Below, piece after piece: positions 21,953-29,192 of a stretch of DNA of 34,080 nucleotides (position 1 is the first letter of the stretch; each line of letters begins with the position of its first letter). Origin of the DNA: Candidatus Peregrinibacteria bacterium (GTDB lineage Bacteria; Patescibacteriota; Gracilibacteria; Peribacterales; Peribacteraceae); assembly GCA_016196295.1 (NCBI GenBank), contig JACPYA010000043.1:1-34080 (forward strand), in the 5' to 3' direction. The notes below the pieces were generated by a model. That model saw only the letters and a program-made list of their open reading frames with translations. It ran no database searches and had not been told where the DNA came from. Both the position numbers and the translations under genes were made by a program.

Positions 21953-22537
21953 ATGAAAAAGAGCATCTTTCTCGCCCCCCTCTTCCTGCTCGCCGCGTGC
22001 GGCCCGACTATCAATGAGGGAGCAGCGATCACCCTTGAGCAACTGCTCGAAAATCCACTCTACGCGGAGCAGTACTACGACCTTCTACTTGAACGGATGG
22101 TGGAGTTGGAGATCCAGAAAGATCCGATCCTCGAGGAAGGAAGCAAAAAATCTCTGGTCGAAGATGTGCGCCGGGATGCGCTCGCAAAAGCGAGGGAAGC
22201 GACCGCAAAACAGCGCGAAGGATTTATGGGTGTCTTCGTGCCGGCGAAAGAGCAGGCGCACGGAGAAGCGCTATACGTCGATGACACGCTGTATCTCGGA
22301 CCGTCCTTCGACTCGCCTCCGGGACCGGACTTGCGCGTGTACCTCTCCACGCTCGTAGACCCCCGCGATGGAGAATTTCCCGATGAGCAAAGTCTGGATC
22401 TCGGCCGGCTGGAATCCCCCTTCGGTACGCAGCGATTTTCCGTGAAGCCGACCGATAGCCCGGAGCTCTATCGAACGGCCGTCCTCTACGATGCTGATCT
22501 CGACCGGATGTACTCGTTCGCGCAGCTTTCACAATAG
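21953..22537 (+). CDS. Lipoprotein with DM13-like domain
   Basis: 194 aa. Signal peptide with lipobox LLAAC (Cys16), so it is lipid-anchored outside the cytoplasmic membrane. After a helical acidic region (about 25-85), residues about 95-194 read GEALYVDDTLYLGPSFDSPPGPDLRVYLST...LDLGRLESPFGTQRFSV...YRTAVLYDADLDRMYSFAQL, which matches the DM13 (electron-transfer DM13) pattern of G-A-hydrophobic, F--PPGPDL-VYLS, then a L-G-L--P-G-Q-F stretch and a final AVLYD / F--A-L strand. DM13 domains are found in redox and surface proteins; the usual Cys is not obvious here. The DsbA-like lipoprotein 0.5 kb downstream may be related in function. Confidence 0.78.
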   Translation: MKKSIFLAPLFLLAACGPTINEGAAITLEQLLENPLYAEQYYDLLLERMVELEIQKDPILEEGSKKSLVEDVRRDALAKAREATAKQREGFMGVFVPAKEQAHGEALYVDDTLYLGPSFDSPPGPDLRVYLSTLVDPRDGEFPDEQSLDLGRLESPFGTQRFSVKPTDSPELYRTAVLYDADLDRMYSFAQLSQ

Positions 22538-22547
22538 GTTTTAGGTG
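22535..22547. repeat. Inverted repeat flanking the S23-type gene, left
   Basis: TAGGTTTTAGGTG, followed by related TTAGGG-type sequence to 22560. Its exact complement is at 22957-22969, after the gene body. Related CCTAACCCTAGCCC stretches occur at 19273-19300 and 29159-29185. Confidence 0.65.
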
Positions 22548-22559
22548 TTAGGGATTAGG

Positions 22560-22568
22560 TGCTAGACT
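22560..22568 (+). promoter_or_regulatory. Extended -10 of the S23-type gene
   Basis: TGCTAGACT ends 8 nt before the ATG at 22577. It is intact although the gene is frameshifted. Confidence 0.6.
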
Positions 22569-22576
22569 AGCCGACT

Positions 22577-23025
22577 ATGGAAATTCTCACCCGGTCCCAC
22601 AAAGATCTCATCGTGTGGCAGAAGTCCATGAGTCTCGTCACGTTGATCTATACAAGCTAACAGCGGCATTTCCTCGTTCCGAATTGTATGGTCTCACGAC
22701 TCAAATGAGAAAATCTGCAGTATCGATACCTTCAAACATTGCAGAAGGGAGACGACGCGGATCGAAAGGCGAATACCGACATTTTCTCCTCATTGCCGCC
22801 GCGTCAGGAGCTGAGCTTGAAACTCAATTAGAAATAGCCAAAAGATTGAACTTTGGCACTCAAGCTGCTCGTGAAGCATGTGAGTCATTACTTCTTGAGG
22901 TTCTTAAAATGCTCACCGTCATCATAAAGACTATGAGCACATCGTCTAATACCTATCACCTAAAACCTAACACCTCGCAAAGTCGAGATGTTCATTGCGA
23001 GAATCGAACATTTCTGCCATCATAG
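22577..23025 (+). pseudogene. Four-helix-bundle (S23/avd-like) protein gene with frameshift
   Basis: From the ATG at 22577 the frame reads MEILTRSHKDLIVWQKSMSL and stops at a TAA near 22660. The family pattern then continues in another frame: DLYKLTAAFPRSELYGLTTQ, SAVSIPSNIAEGRRRGSK, SGAELETQLEIAKRL. Joined, they give the usual roughly 115-120-aa four-helix bundle (SHKDLIVWQK / YKLT--FP--E-YGL / IPSNIAEG). A single-base change between about 22636 and 22655 would restore it; there is no obvious slippery heptamer. It may be a decayed gene, an assembly error or, less likely, a programmed shift. Inverted repeats flank it. Confidence 0.8.
22957..22969. repeat. Inverted repeat flanking the S23-type gene, right
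   Basis: CACCTAAAACCTA, exact complement of 22535-22547, and followed by ACACC, which matches further bases of the left arm imperfectly. Confidence 0.65.
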
Positions 23026-23029
23026 CCGC

Positions 23030-23620
23030 ATGCACAAACTTCCATTCGCACTCATCTCCGTTCTTCTTCTCGCAGCCTGCGTCGATACGACGGGACTCAC
23101 CGCCGATTCCAGCCGTACGCCGCGCGGCAACGCAAACGGAGCCGTGATCGTGCAGGAGTTTGCCGATATCCAGTGCCCGGCCTGCAAGTCCGCGCATGCG
23201 GGCATCAACAAGCCTCTGCTCGACAAGTACGGCAACCAAGTGCGCTTCGAGTTCATGCACTTCCCGCTGCAATCCATCCATCGCTTCGCGCTGGAGGCGG
23301 CACAGGCGGCGGAGTGCGCGGCCGATCAGGGAAAATTTTGGGAATTCGTCGATCTGGCGTACGAGCGGCAGACCCAGCTCTCGAGTACGGCGCTGCGCGA
23401 CTGGGCGGGCGTGCTGGGACTCGATGGAGAGCTCTTTGACCGCTGCGTGCGCTCGGAAATCAAAGAAGACACCGTCCTCGAAGATTACGAGAGGGGCCGT
23501 GCCCTCGGCGTCCAAGGAACGCCCACGTACTTCGTGAACGGCAAGAGAGTCGAGTCCGGCTTCGACACCGTCAGCAAAGTGATTGATGAAGCGTTGAAAG
23601 GAGCGTTGCAGCGCCTCTGA
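23030..23620 (+). CDS. DsbA-like thiol:disulfide oxidoreductase lipoprotein
   Basis: 196 aa from the ATG at 23030 (an upstream frame to 22988 does not begin with a signal peptide). Lipobox LLAAC with Cys17. The thioredoxin-fold active site is CPAC (49-52) in VQEFADIQCPACKSAH, followed by an inserted helical domain (AAQAAECAADQGKFWEFVDLAYE) and the cis-Pro loop GVQGTPTYFVNGK (about 160-172). This is the BdbD/DsbA-like (thioredoxin_4) branch, which makes or rearranges disulfides in exported proteins. The next large gene encodes a Cys-rich surface protein, a plausible substrate. Confidence 0.92.
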   Translation: MHKLPFALISVLLLAACVDTTGLTADSSRTPRGNANGAVIVQEFADIQCPACKSAHAGINKPLLDKYGNQVRFEFMHFPLQSIHRFALEAAQAAECAADQGKFWEFVDLAYERQTQLSSTALRDWAGVLGLDGELFDRCVRSEIKEDTVLEDYERGRALGVQGTPTYFVNGKRVESGFDTVSKVIDEALKGALQRL

Positions 23621-23704
23621 ACGTTCGCCAAATCCGATTTCCAAGAGTACAAAAGATTTTCTGATCGATTTTCGGATGCCGAAAGATCGTTTACATTTCC
23701 CAGG

Positions 23705-23902
23705 ATGCCCACGCTGGTTCCTCCACCCAGCGGCGGGGGCAACTGCGTCGTGTTGTCGCCGCCTCCGCCGCGACCGCCAGCGGTGGACGAAATCGTGGAA
23801 ATCGACCACTCGGAGCAACCACCGACAGCCCGGCTGACAAAGCAGGCTCGGTCGATCGCCCGAGGACTCTTGGGACGTCCAAAGGAAGCGCAAAACGAAT
23901 AG
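23705..23902 (+). CDS. Possible 65-aa Pro-rich protein
   Basis: ATG 23705, 7 nt after a TACATT -10 (23692-23697). The first half is a Pro/Gly/Ser stretch that lies within one arm of the 68-bp inverted repeat; the second half is hydrophilic and basic (TARLTKQARSIARGLLG). It is the only plausible gene in the 347-bp gap 23621-23967. It could be spurious: the repeat arm encodes the same Pro/Gly linker as the 901-aa protein when read on the other strand. Confidence 0.35.
   Translation: MPTLVPPPSGGGNCVVLSPPPPRPPAVDEIVEIDHSEQPPTARLTKQARSIARGLLGRPKEAQNE
23712..23779. repeat. 68-bp inverted repeat, copy 1
   Basis: Reverse complement of 25437-25504 with a single mismatch. Read on the minus strand it encodes GGRGGGGDNTTQLPPP and so on, the same linker as in the 901-aa protein. 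Confidence 0.9.
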
Positions 23903-23953
23903 GTGTACCCCATGTTTTCCTGTTGTCAATTTCTATGCATCGAAACACGCAGC

Positions 23954-23959
23954 TACTGT
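23954..23959 (+). promoter_or_regulatory. -10 element of the 901-aa gene
   Basis: TACTGT ends 8 nt before the ATG at 23968. Confidence 0.45.
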
Positions 23960-23967
23960 GTTGATCA

Positions 23968-26673
23968 ATGGCTAACGCATACACACGGTGGATTTTCTCG
24001 ATAGGCATTGTGTCGCTTCTGCTTATTGGCATTGTCGCTGCAGGTCATAGACTGTTGCCATCTAATGTGCAAAGCCGGGCTGTATTCTCGTTTGGTAGCA
24101 ACTTTTCTCTATCATTACCACAGCCACTGCCTCCGCTCGCGCCGCGCGTCTGCACGGCGGCGTGTGACGTGAACCGCAACGAGCGCGCGCTCGTGGTCGT
24201 AAACCTCATATCGCAATACGATAGGTTTAAGGAGCTGTACCGATGGGCGGAGATCGCCGGCCCCGCGTTGATCAACACTGTGCTGCTCTCGGAGTACGGG
24301 CAAATGAAGGAATTGTCCGGAAATGCCGCGACGACGAATGCATTCGTCGATGCCATCGTTGAGATGGAAAGGAACCCCTCGATCGAAGCTGTCGACGTCA
24401 TCGTCATCCTTCACGGTAACAAGGACGGATCGTTGGTGTTCGCGGACCGCACGATCAAGGTCGATGGCGCGACGGACTCGCTTAACGCACTCGTCGTACG
24501 GAAGCGTCGGGACGCGTGCTCGTCGGCCTTCGATAAGGCGGAATGCGTGGCGAACCTCGCGAAGAAGGACCGTATGGTCCTCAATACCTCGTGCTACGGC
24601 ACGAGTGCCTTCTCCGGGTGGCGCGCGATCGGTTTCAAGGCAATAGACGGATCGCGCGGCGTCTCCGCCGATGGCGCCGCGAGCGGCCCCGCTATGCTCG
24701 ATGCCTGGAGCAAAGGTTACACCTTCGGTGAGACGGTCGACCGCGGAAACGCCGCCGATCCGACCCGCATCCTCGACACATTGGCCAGTCGTAATGGTTA
24801 CAACGAGGTCGAAAGCTTCCGCCTCGTGTCTGGCGTGTCGAACGCCCTTCAGTTCAATCTCTGGACAAAACCATATTCCACAGGAAGCGGAGGAGAGCAT
24901 GGTAGCAGCAGCTCCTCTTCAGTCCCCAGCGTGAACGTCCGTGGCGGCGCGGAGCTCGTGAACGGGAGGATCGTCGGCTATGCATGCGATCCAACCCGCT
25001 CAAATGCCGCGCTCATCGTGGAGATTTGGAATGGAGGGCGACCGCCGAGCAGAGGCACGCGGCTGGGACGCGGGCCTGCGAATGGAAATAATCCCGCGGC
25101 TGCGGGACCGTGCGACAATGCGCGGCATGGGTTTGCCATGAGGCTCCCCGCAAATCTGCAGTGGGAAGTGATCACGCTCTACACAGCGGTGAATGGGCGC
25201 GTCGTCAATTTCGCGACGATTCGAAACCCCGCGGCAAAGCCCCCTCCCCCCGTCGCGAGTTCCTCGGCTTCCTCCGACCCATGCGTTTCCCGGCCCGGCA
25301 CGCCCATTCCACTGCCCCCGCCCAGACCTCTTCCTCCTCCGCCCGGTCCGTTCCACGGCGACCTCCTGAACACGCGTGCATCTCTTCTCGCTCAAAGACA
25401 AGACCTTCCCCTCGATCCGTTTCCGGATGGCGCCATTGGCGGTCGCGGCGGAGGCGGCGACAACACGACGCAGTTGCCCCCGCCGCTGGGCGGAGGAACC
25501 AGCGGCGGTCCCTCGCGTCCACCCTTTGATCCGAACGACCCCTGCATCTTCGTCCCACCCGAATCGCAGTGGCGAACATTCCGGAGCGACAAAGTAGGCA
25601 TCACCCTCCGGCATCCGGTGACGGCTACCGTCATCGAGGAACCGGGCAACATCGCGGCGGTCACGGTCACGCGGTACCTGTACATGACCATCCGCCTCAT
25701 CAGTACGGATCTCAACCCCGCTCTCCCGCCGCAGCAGCGCTTGGACCAGTGGATCGCGCAGCGCGGTTACCGGGGGCAGCGGCTGAAGGAAACGCTCACG
25801 ATCGGCGGCCAGCCGGCCAAGTGGTTCATCATCACGGGCATCGAAGGAGGAGAATCGGAAGTGATTTTCGTCGCATTCCAGAACCGGGGCTACATCATTT
25901 TCTATCCCCACACCGAAGATCTCTTCCGGCGCATTCTCGCCACTGTCGCGTTTCTTCCCGAGAGCACCTATCGCCCGCCCGCCGCGTCCTCGGCTCCGAG
26001 CAATCCCTTGCGCGGCGCGATTCGGGGGAGTTTCAGCAATGTCGAGGGACTCCTCTTCGGTCGCGCATGCGATCTGCGCACTGCGACGGTTCCCGTGCCG
26101 ATTCAGGTGTACGGAAACGCGGAACATGATCGCGGCGGCGTTCTCGTTCGTGAGTTCACTGCGACCAACACCGTCACGCAGGCGCCGAGTGCCTTCCCCA
26201 GGGTGGAGGGGTGCGACAATAACAGTACGACGCGCGGCGTCTTCTTCCAGAGGTTCCCTCGGAGCGACCAGCAGAGGTTTCATACGCTCTACGTGTACGC
26301 GTTGAACCAACAAAGAACCGAACGCGTCTTGATCGGGACACTCGTTACGGCAATACCGCCCCCACTCGGCCCGCCACCCGCGCCGCCCCCGCCACAGATC
26401 CCTCCATCCAGCGCCCCGTGGAGACCGCGAGCCATTCCGCCGACGGCATCTGATCTCGCGAGCATCCGCGCACAGTGCAATTTCAAGCCACCCGGGGACT
26501 GGGGACAGCCAATGGCCTTCAATGGCAAAGCGCAGTGCTGGAGTTATTGCGATGCTCCGAATCCGTTCCAGACGCGATACATCCGGTGTGGCGGCCAATG
26601 CGAGCGATGCAACGAGCGCAGAACTCCACGCTGCCAAACCACAATCCGAGGCCTTACCAGGCCATGTCCCTAG
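23968..26673 (+). CDS. Multidomain surface protein with caspase-like domain
   Basis: 901 aa. N-terminal hydrophobic segment (8-26) as signal or anchor. Residues 70-300: alpha/beta domain with a hydrophobic strand ending in His149-Gly150 (VDVIVILHGNKDG) and a second ending in Cys209 (RMVLNTSCYGTSAF), the layout of clan CD peptidases (caspase, gingipain, CHAT), followed by GFKAIDGSRGVSADGA. Residues 325-415 and 690-795 are two copies of a beta domain (GYACDPTRSNAALIVEIWNGG / GRACDLRTATVPVPIQVYGNA). Residues 530-668 resemble a PsbP/DUF1795-like module (FRSDKVGITLRHPV...WIAQRGY...GGQPAKWFIITG). Pro-rich linkers at 425-465, 490-520 and 797-825. A C-terminal tail (826-901) has eight Cys. Probably exported and disulfide-bonded. 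Whether it is a protease is untested. Confidence 0.8.
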   Translation: MANAYTRWIFSIGIVSLLLIGIVAAGHRLLPSNVQSRAVFSFGSNFSLSLPQPLPPLAPRVCTAACDVNRNERALVVVNLISQYDRFKELYRWAEIAGPALINTVLLSEYGQMKELSGNAATTNAFVDAIVEMERNPSIEAVDVIVILHGNKDGSLVFADRTIKVDGATDSLNALVVRKRRDACSSAFDKAECVANLAKKDRMVLNTSCYGTSAFSGWRAIGFKAIDGSRGVSADGAASGPAMLDAWSKGYTFGETVDRGNAADPTRILDTLASRNGYNEVESFRLVSGVSNALQFNLWTKPYSTGSGGEHGSSSSSSVPSVNVRGGAELVNGRIVGYACDPTRSNAALIVEIWNGGRPPSRGTRLGRGPANGNNPAAAGPCDNARHGFAMRLPANLQWEVITLYTAVNGRVVNFATIRNPAAKPPPPVASSSASSDPCVSRPGTPIPLPPPRPLPPPPGPFHGDLLNTRASLLAQRQDLPLDPFPDGAIGGRGGGGDNTTQLPPPLGGGTSGGPSRPPFDPNDPCIFVPPESQWRTFRSDKVGITLRHPVTATVIEEPGNIAAVTVTRYLYMTIRLISTDLNPALPPQQRLDQWIAQRGYRGQRLKETLTIGGQPAKWFIITGIEGGESEVIFVAFQNRGYIIFYPHTEDLFRRILATVAFLPESTYRPPAASSAPSNPLRGAIRGSFSNVEGLLFGRACDLRTATVPVPIQVYGNAEHDRGGVLVREFTATNTVTQAPSAFPRVEGCDNNSTTRGVFFQRFPRSDQQRFHTLYVYALNQQRTERVLIGTLVTAIPPPLGPPPAPPPPQIPPSSAPWRPRAIPPTASDLASIRAQCNFKPPGDWGQPMAFNGKAQCWSYCDAPNPFQTRYIRCGGQCERCNERRTPRCQTTIRGLTRPCP
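25437..25504. repeat. 68-bp inverted repeat, copy 2
   Basis: Inside the 901-aa gene, encoding the Gly/Pro linker at residues about 491-512. Inverse of 23712-23779 with one mismatch. Confidence 0.9.
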
Positions 26674-26724
26674 GCCGATTCCGCAGAATCTTTCGGTAAT
26701 TTCGAAAAGGGGGTGGCTGAGCCG

Positions 26725-26733
26725 TGCTATGCT
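26725..26733 (+). promoter_or_regulatory. Extended -10 of dnaX
   Basis: TGCTATGCT ends 8 nt before the ATG at 26742. Confidence 0.6.
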
Positions 26734-26741
26734 TCTTCCCC

Positions 26742-28289
26742 ATGTCCCTCTACCGAAAGTACCGGCCGAAGACGTTTGCGGAAGTGGTCGGCCAGGAGCA
26801 CATCGTGACGACGCTGGAGCAAGCGGTACTCCAGGACAAGCTCTCGCATGCCTATCTCTTTTCCGGGCCGCGCGGCACCGGGAAGACCTCCATCGCCCGC
26901 ATCCTCGCGAAGATGCTCCTCACGAGAGGAGTGGGAGACGAGAAGATCCAAAAGCAGATCCTCCGCGCGGTGGAGGAGGAAAGCCTCGTCGATCTGCTGG
27001 AGATCGACGCCGCGAGCTACACGCAGGTCGATAACATCCGGGACTTGATCGAGAAGATCCAGTTCTCCCCCGTCGTCGCGAGCGCGAAGGTCTACATCAT
27101 CGACGAAGTGCACATGCTCAGTAAGAGCGCCTTCAACGCGCTCCTGAAAACACTGGAGGAGCCCCCGGCGTACGCGTACTTCATCCTCGCGACCACGGAG
27201 CTCAATAAAGTCCCTGCGACCATCCAGTCGCGCTGCCAGCGGTTCCCCTTCCGCGCCGTGCGCGAGGAGGACATCATCCGCCATCTGCAATTCATCGCCG
27301 ATCAGGAGAAGATCCCCATCGATCGAGGAGCTCTGCGGGCCGTCGCACACCATGCCCAGGGCGGGATGCGCGATGCCATTTCGCTCCTCGATCAGCTGCG
27401 CTCGCTCGAGAAGATCGAAATGCAGGACGTCCGCGAACGCATCGGCGAGAGCGGGCAGGAATTCATCGAGGCCATTCTGGAAGCAGTCGCCGCGGGAGAC
27501 AAGAAAGAGCTCCTGGAGATCGTCCGTAAAGTCGAGGAGAGCGGCATCGCGCTCGACATGCTGCTTCGCCAACTCCTCGCGGAGGTGCGCCAGCAGTTGC
27601 ACGCATCGATTGAAAGCAATCATCCGATCGAACGTCTGAGCCTCGTGCTCGACACGCTGCTCAGCGCCATCCGCGACATTCGTATGGCTCCCGTGCCCGG
27701 GCTCGTGCTGGAGTCCGCGCTGCTCTCCTTCTGCGAGGAAACGGAAGCTCCGAAGGCGGAGAAACCCGCAGGTCTTTTTGGCAAGCGCAAGAAAGCGGAG
27801 GAGATGGAGGCGCCGAAGCCAACGATCCAGCCTTCGTCCTCGCGCATGCGCGGGACGGGACTACCTGCCCGTCCGGCAGGCGGGTGGCCGGCAGGCAAAG
27901 CGGCGGACCTCCCGGGCAAGAAGGAATTTGAACCGGCGGAAGCCCACAAGGAAGCCATTGTCGAAGCGCCGGAGGTCTCGCTCGAGGCAGTCAAAAAAAC
28001 CTGGGCGAACGTACTCGAGGGTGTCACGCCAGCGTCTGTGAAAATGTCGCTGAAGAACGGACGAGTGCATGCCGTGAGCGCGAAAACCGTCACCGTCAGC
28101 TTCGCGTCTGCGTTCCACCGTGACAAAGTGGCGACGACCGATGCGAGCCGGAAGGTAGAGGAAATATTCGAGAAGTTTTTCAAGCGGCATCTGAAGCTCG
28201 AATGCGTCGTGCAGGACGAAACCGGCATCGCCCCGAGCAAAGACGACAAGATGGTGAACTTGGCGGAGGCAGCGGCGGAGATTTTTTAG
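26742..28289 (+). CDS. dnaX: DNA polymerase III subunit gamma/tau
   Basis: 515 aa from the ATG at 26742 (MSLYRKYRPKTFAEVVGQEH, as in the family). It is the AAA+ motor of the sliding-clamp loader. Walker A GPRGTGKTS (about 42-50), Walker B VYIIDEVHML, sensor 1 ATTELNKV, and the arginine finger in QSRCQRF. The zinc module with four Cys that normally sits between Walker A and B is absent: the segment reads LLTRGVGDEKIQKQILRAVEEE. The C-terminal part (about 340-515) has a disordered linker interrupted by a repeat-encoded Arg/Gly/Pro block (about 366-386), then a globular end typical of tau domain V-like regions. Complete. Confidence 0.95.
   Translation: MSLYRKYRPKTFAEVVGQEHIVTTLEQAVLQDKLSHAYLFSGPRGTGKTSIARILAKMLLTRGVGDEKIQKQILRAVEEESLVDLLEIDAASYTQVDNIRDLIEKIQFSPVVASAKVYIIDEVHMLSKSAFNALLKTLEEPPAYAYFILATTELNKVPATIQSRCQRFPFRAVREEDIIRHLQFIADQEKIPIDRGALRAVAHHAQGGMRDAISLLDQLRSLEKIEMQDVRERIGESGQEFIEAILEAVAAGDKKELLEIVRKVEESGIALDMLLRQLLAEVRQQLHASIESNHPIERLSLVLDTLLSAIRDIRMAPVPGLVLESALLSFCEETEAPKAEKPAGLFGKRKKAEEMEAPKPTIQPSSSRMRGTGLPARPAGGWPAGKAADLPGKKEFEPAEAHKEAIVEAPEVSLEAVKKTWANVLEGVTPASVKMSLKNGRVHAVSAKTVTVSFASAFHRDKVATTDASRKVEEIFEKFFKRHLKLECVVQDETGIAPSKDDKMVNLAEAAAEIF
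27838..27900. repeat. Palindromic repeats inside dnaX linker
   Basis: CGCGCATGCGCG, then CCTGCC/GGCAGG-type palindromes, closely similar to 13105-13142 (CCCGCATGCGCGGGACTA...GGACGGGCAGG). Translated in frame as Arg/Gly/Pro/Ala-rich linker. Confidence 0.65.
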
Positions 28290-28392
28290 CCTCCATCCCC
28301 TGACCCCTTCCTCCGAGGGAGGAAGGGGAAAGCATTTCTTTTTTGATTTACTCTTCCCTCCCCCTTCGGGGGAGGGTTAGGGTGGGGGTGCC
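28290..28392. repeat. Compound palindromic element between dnaX and the next gene
   Basis: GCCTCCATCCCC arm at the left, hairpin CCCCTTCCTCC-GAG-complement (28305-28329), AT-rich centre with a T-run, hairpin CCCTCCCCC-TTC-complement (about 28357-28377), and a GGGTGGGGGTGCC arm at the right. It is the same plan as 8991-9112. The first hairpin with the T-run may terminate dnaX. Confidence 0.65.
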
Positions 28393-28968
28393 ATGCACAT
28401 CCGAGATGAAAAGGCTCAGCTCCGGCAATCGATCAAAGACCGTCTCGACCGCTACCCGGAGCGCAAGATGCGCGCCGAGAGCAGAAGCATCGGCAGGAGG
28501 ATCCTCGAAGCGATCCCCGATCCTCCCATCACGATCGCAGGGTTCTACCCGCTCACGCACGAAGCAGACATCCTTCCTCTGCTGCAAGATCTCCTCGATC
28601 GTGGAGACCGGGTCTATCTGCCGCGATTCAAAAATAACGTTCTCACCTTCGCGAAGATCGAAGGATTGGACAATCTCACGCCGGGAGCGCTGAATATTCC
28701 GGAGCCGCCGCTGGACGCTCCGGATCTGGATCCTTCCACAGTAGACGTCGTCCTCGTGCCCGGCAGAGCCTTCGATCGAATGGGTAATCGCCTCGGCCGC
28801 GGCAACGGGGGCTACGACGTCTGGATCGAGAACGTTCGTGCTATCAAACCCTCCGCCCAATTCATGGGCGTGGCCCTGGAATGTCAGATCGTCGAGAAAA
28901 TTCCGAGCGAGCCTCACGATCAAAAGATGGATGCGATTGCGACAGCGCGGGAGGTTATTGATACCTAA
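28393..28968 (+). CDS. 5-formyltetrahydrofolate cyclo-ligase family protein
   Basis: 191 aa. It converts 5-formyl-THF to 5,10-methenyl-THF with ATP in the cytosol. Family pattern: KAQLRQSIKDRL at the N terminus (the basic helix near the ATP site), IAGFYPLTHEADILPLLQ (50-67), RVYLPRFKNN, VDVVLVPGRAFDRMGNRLGRGNGGYD (about 116-141, the G-R-G-GGYYD nucleotide/folate loop), and ALECQIVEKIPSEPHDQKMD near the end (the PxxxHDxxMD motif). The length is normal. It lies just before glyA, another one-carbon enzyme, on the same strand. The ATG at 28393 directly follows the palindromic element, so its promoter may be in the repeat or further upstream. Confidence 0.93.
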   Translation: MHIRDEKAQLRQSIKDRLDRYPERKMRAESRSIGRRILEAIPDPPITIAGFYPLTHEADILPLLQDLLDRGDRVYLPRFKNNVLTFAKIEGLDNLTPGALNIPEPPLDAPDLDPSTVDVVLVPGRAFDRMGNRLGRGNGGYDVWIENVRAIKPSAQFMGVALECQIVEKIPSEPHDQKMDAIATAREVIDT

Positions 28969-28987
28969 ATTCTACAAGGACGACTAT

Positions 28988-29045
28988 TGAAGACAAAGAC
29001 GACAAAGAGTCCTTGTCTTCCTTGTCGTCTTTGTCATCTTTGCAT
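28988..29045. repeat. Hairpin made of 9-bp repeating units
   Basis: Right side 29010-29045 is TCCTTGTCT, TCCTTGTCG, TCTTTGTCA, TCTTTGCAT; left side 28988-29009 carries inverted units (GACAAAGACGACAAAG). It lies between the cyclo-ligase gene and glyA; the rest of the gap (29046-29192) shows only short CCTAACCCTA-like sequence and no clear promoter. Confidence 0.65.
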
Positions 29046-29192
29046 TGACCACAGACAAAAAAAGAAGGTCCGAGACTACATTCTTTGACTCAGGAAAGTG
29101 TTCACAAGACTTCCCCGACTCAAAGTTCTTCGGCTAGGCTAGATGCCTCGGGAATTCCGAGCCCTAGCCCCTAATCCTAACCCTATCTCTCT

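Noticed and set aside
22636-22660. Programmed frameshift in the S23-type gene
   Set aside because: No slippery heptamer, downstream hairpin or Shine-Dalgarno-like stimulator is visible; decay or a sequencing error is simpler.
22967-23929. 320-aa minus-strand frame opposite the DsbA-like gene
   Set aside because: The plus strand has a lipobox, CPAC and cis-Pro motif; the minus-strand product is low-complexity and spans the repeat arm.
25000-26637. 545-aa open frame on the minus strand opposite the 901-aa gene
   Set aside because: It is antisense to a gene with clear domains and linkers, has an Arg/Ala-rich composition typical of GC-rich shadow frames, and no promoter.
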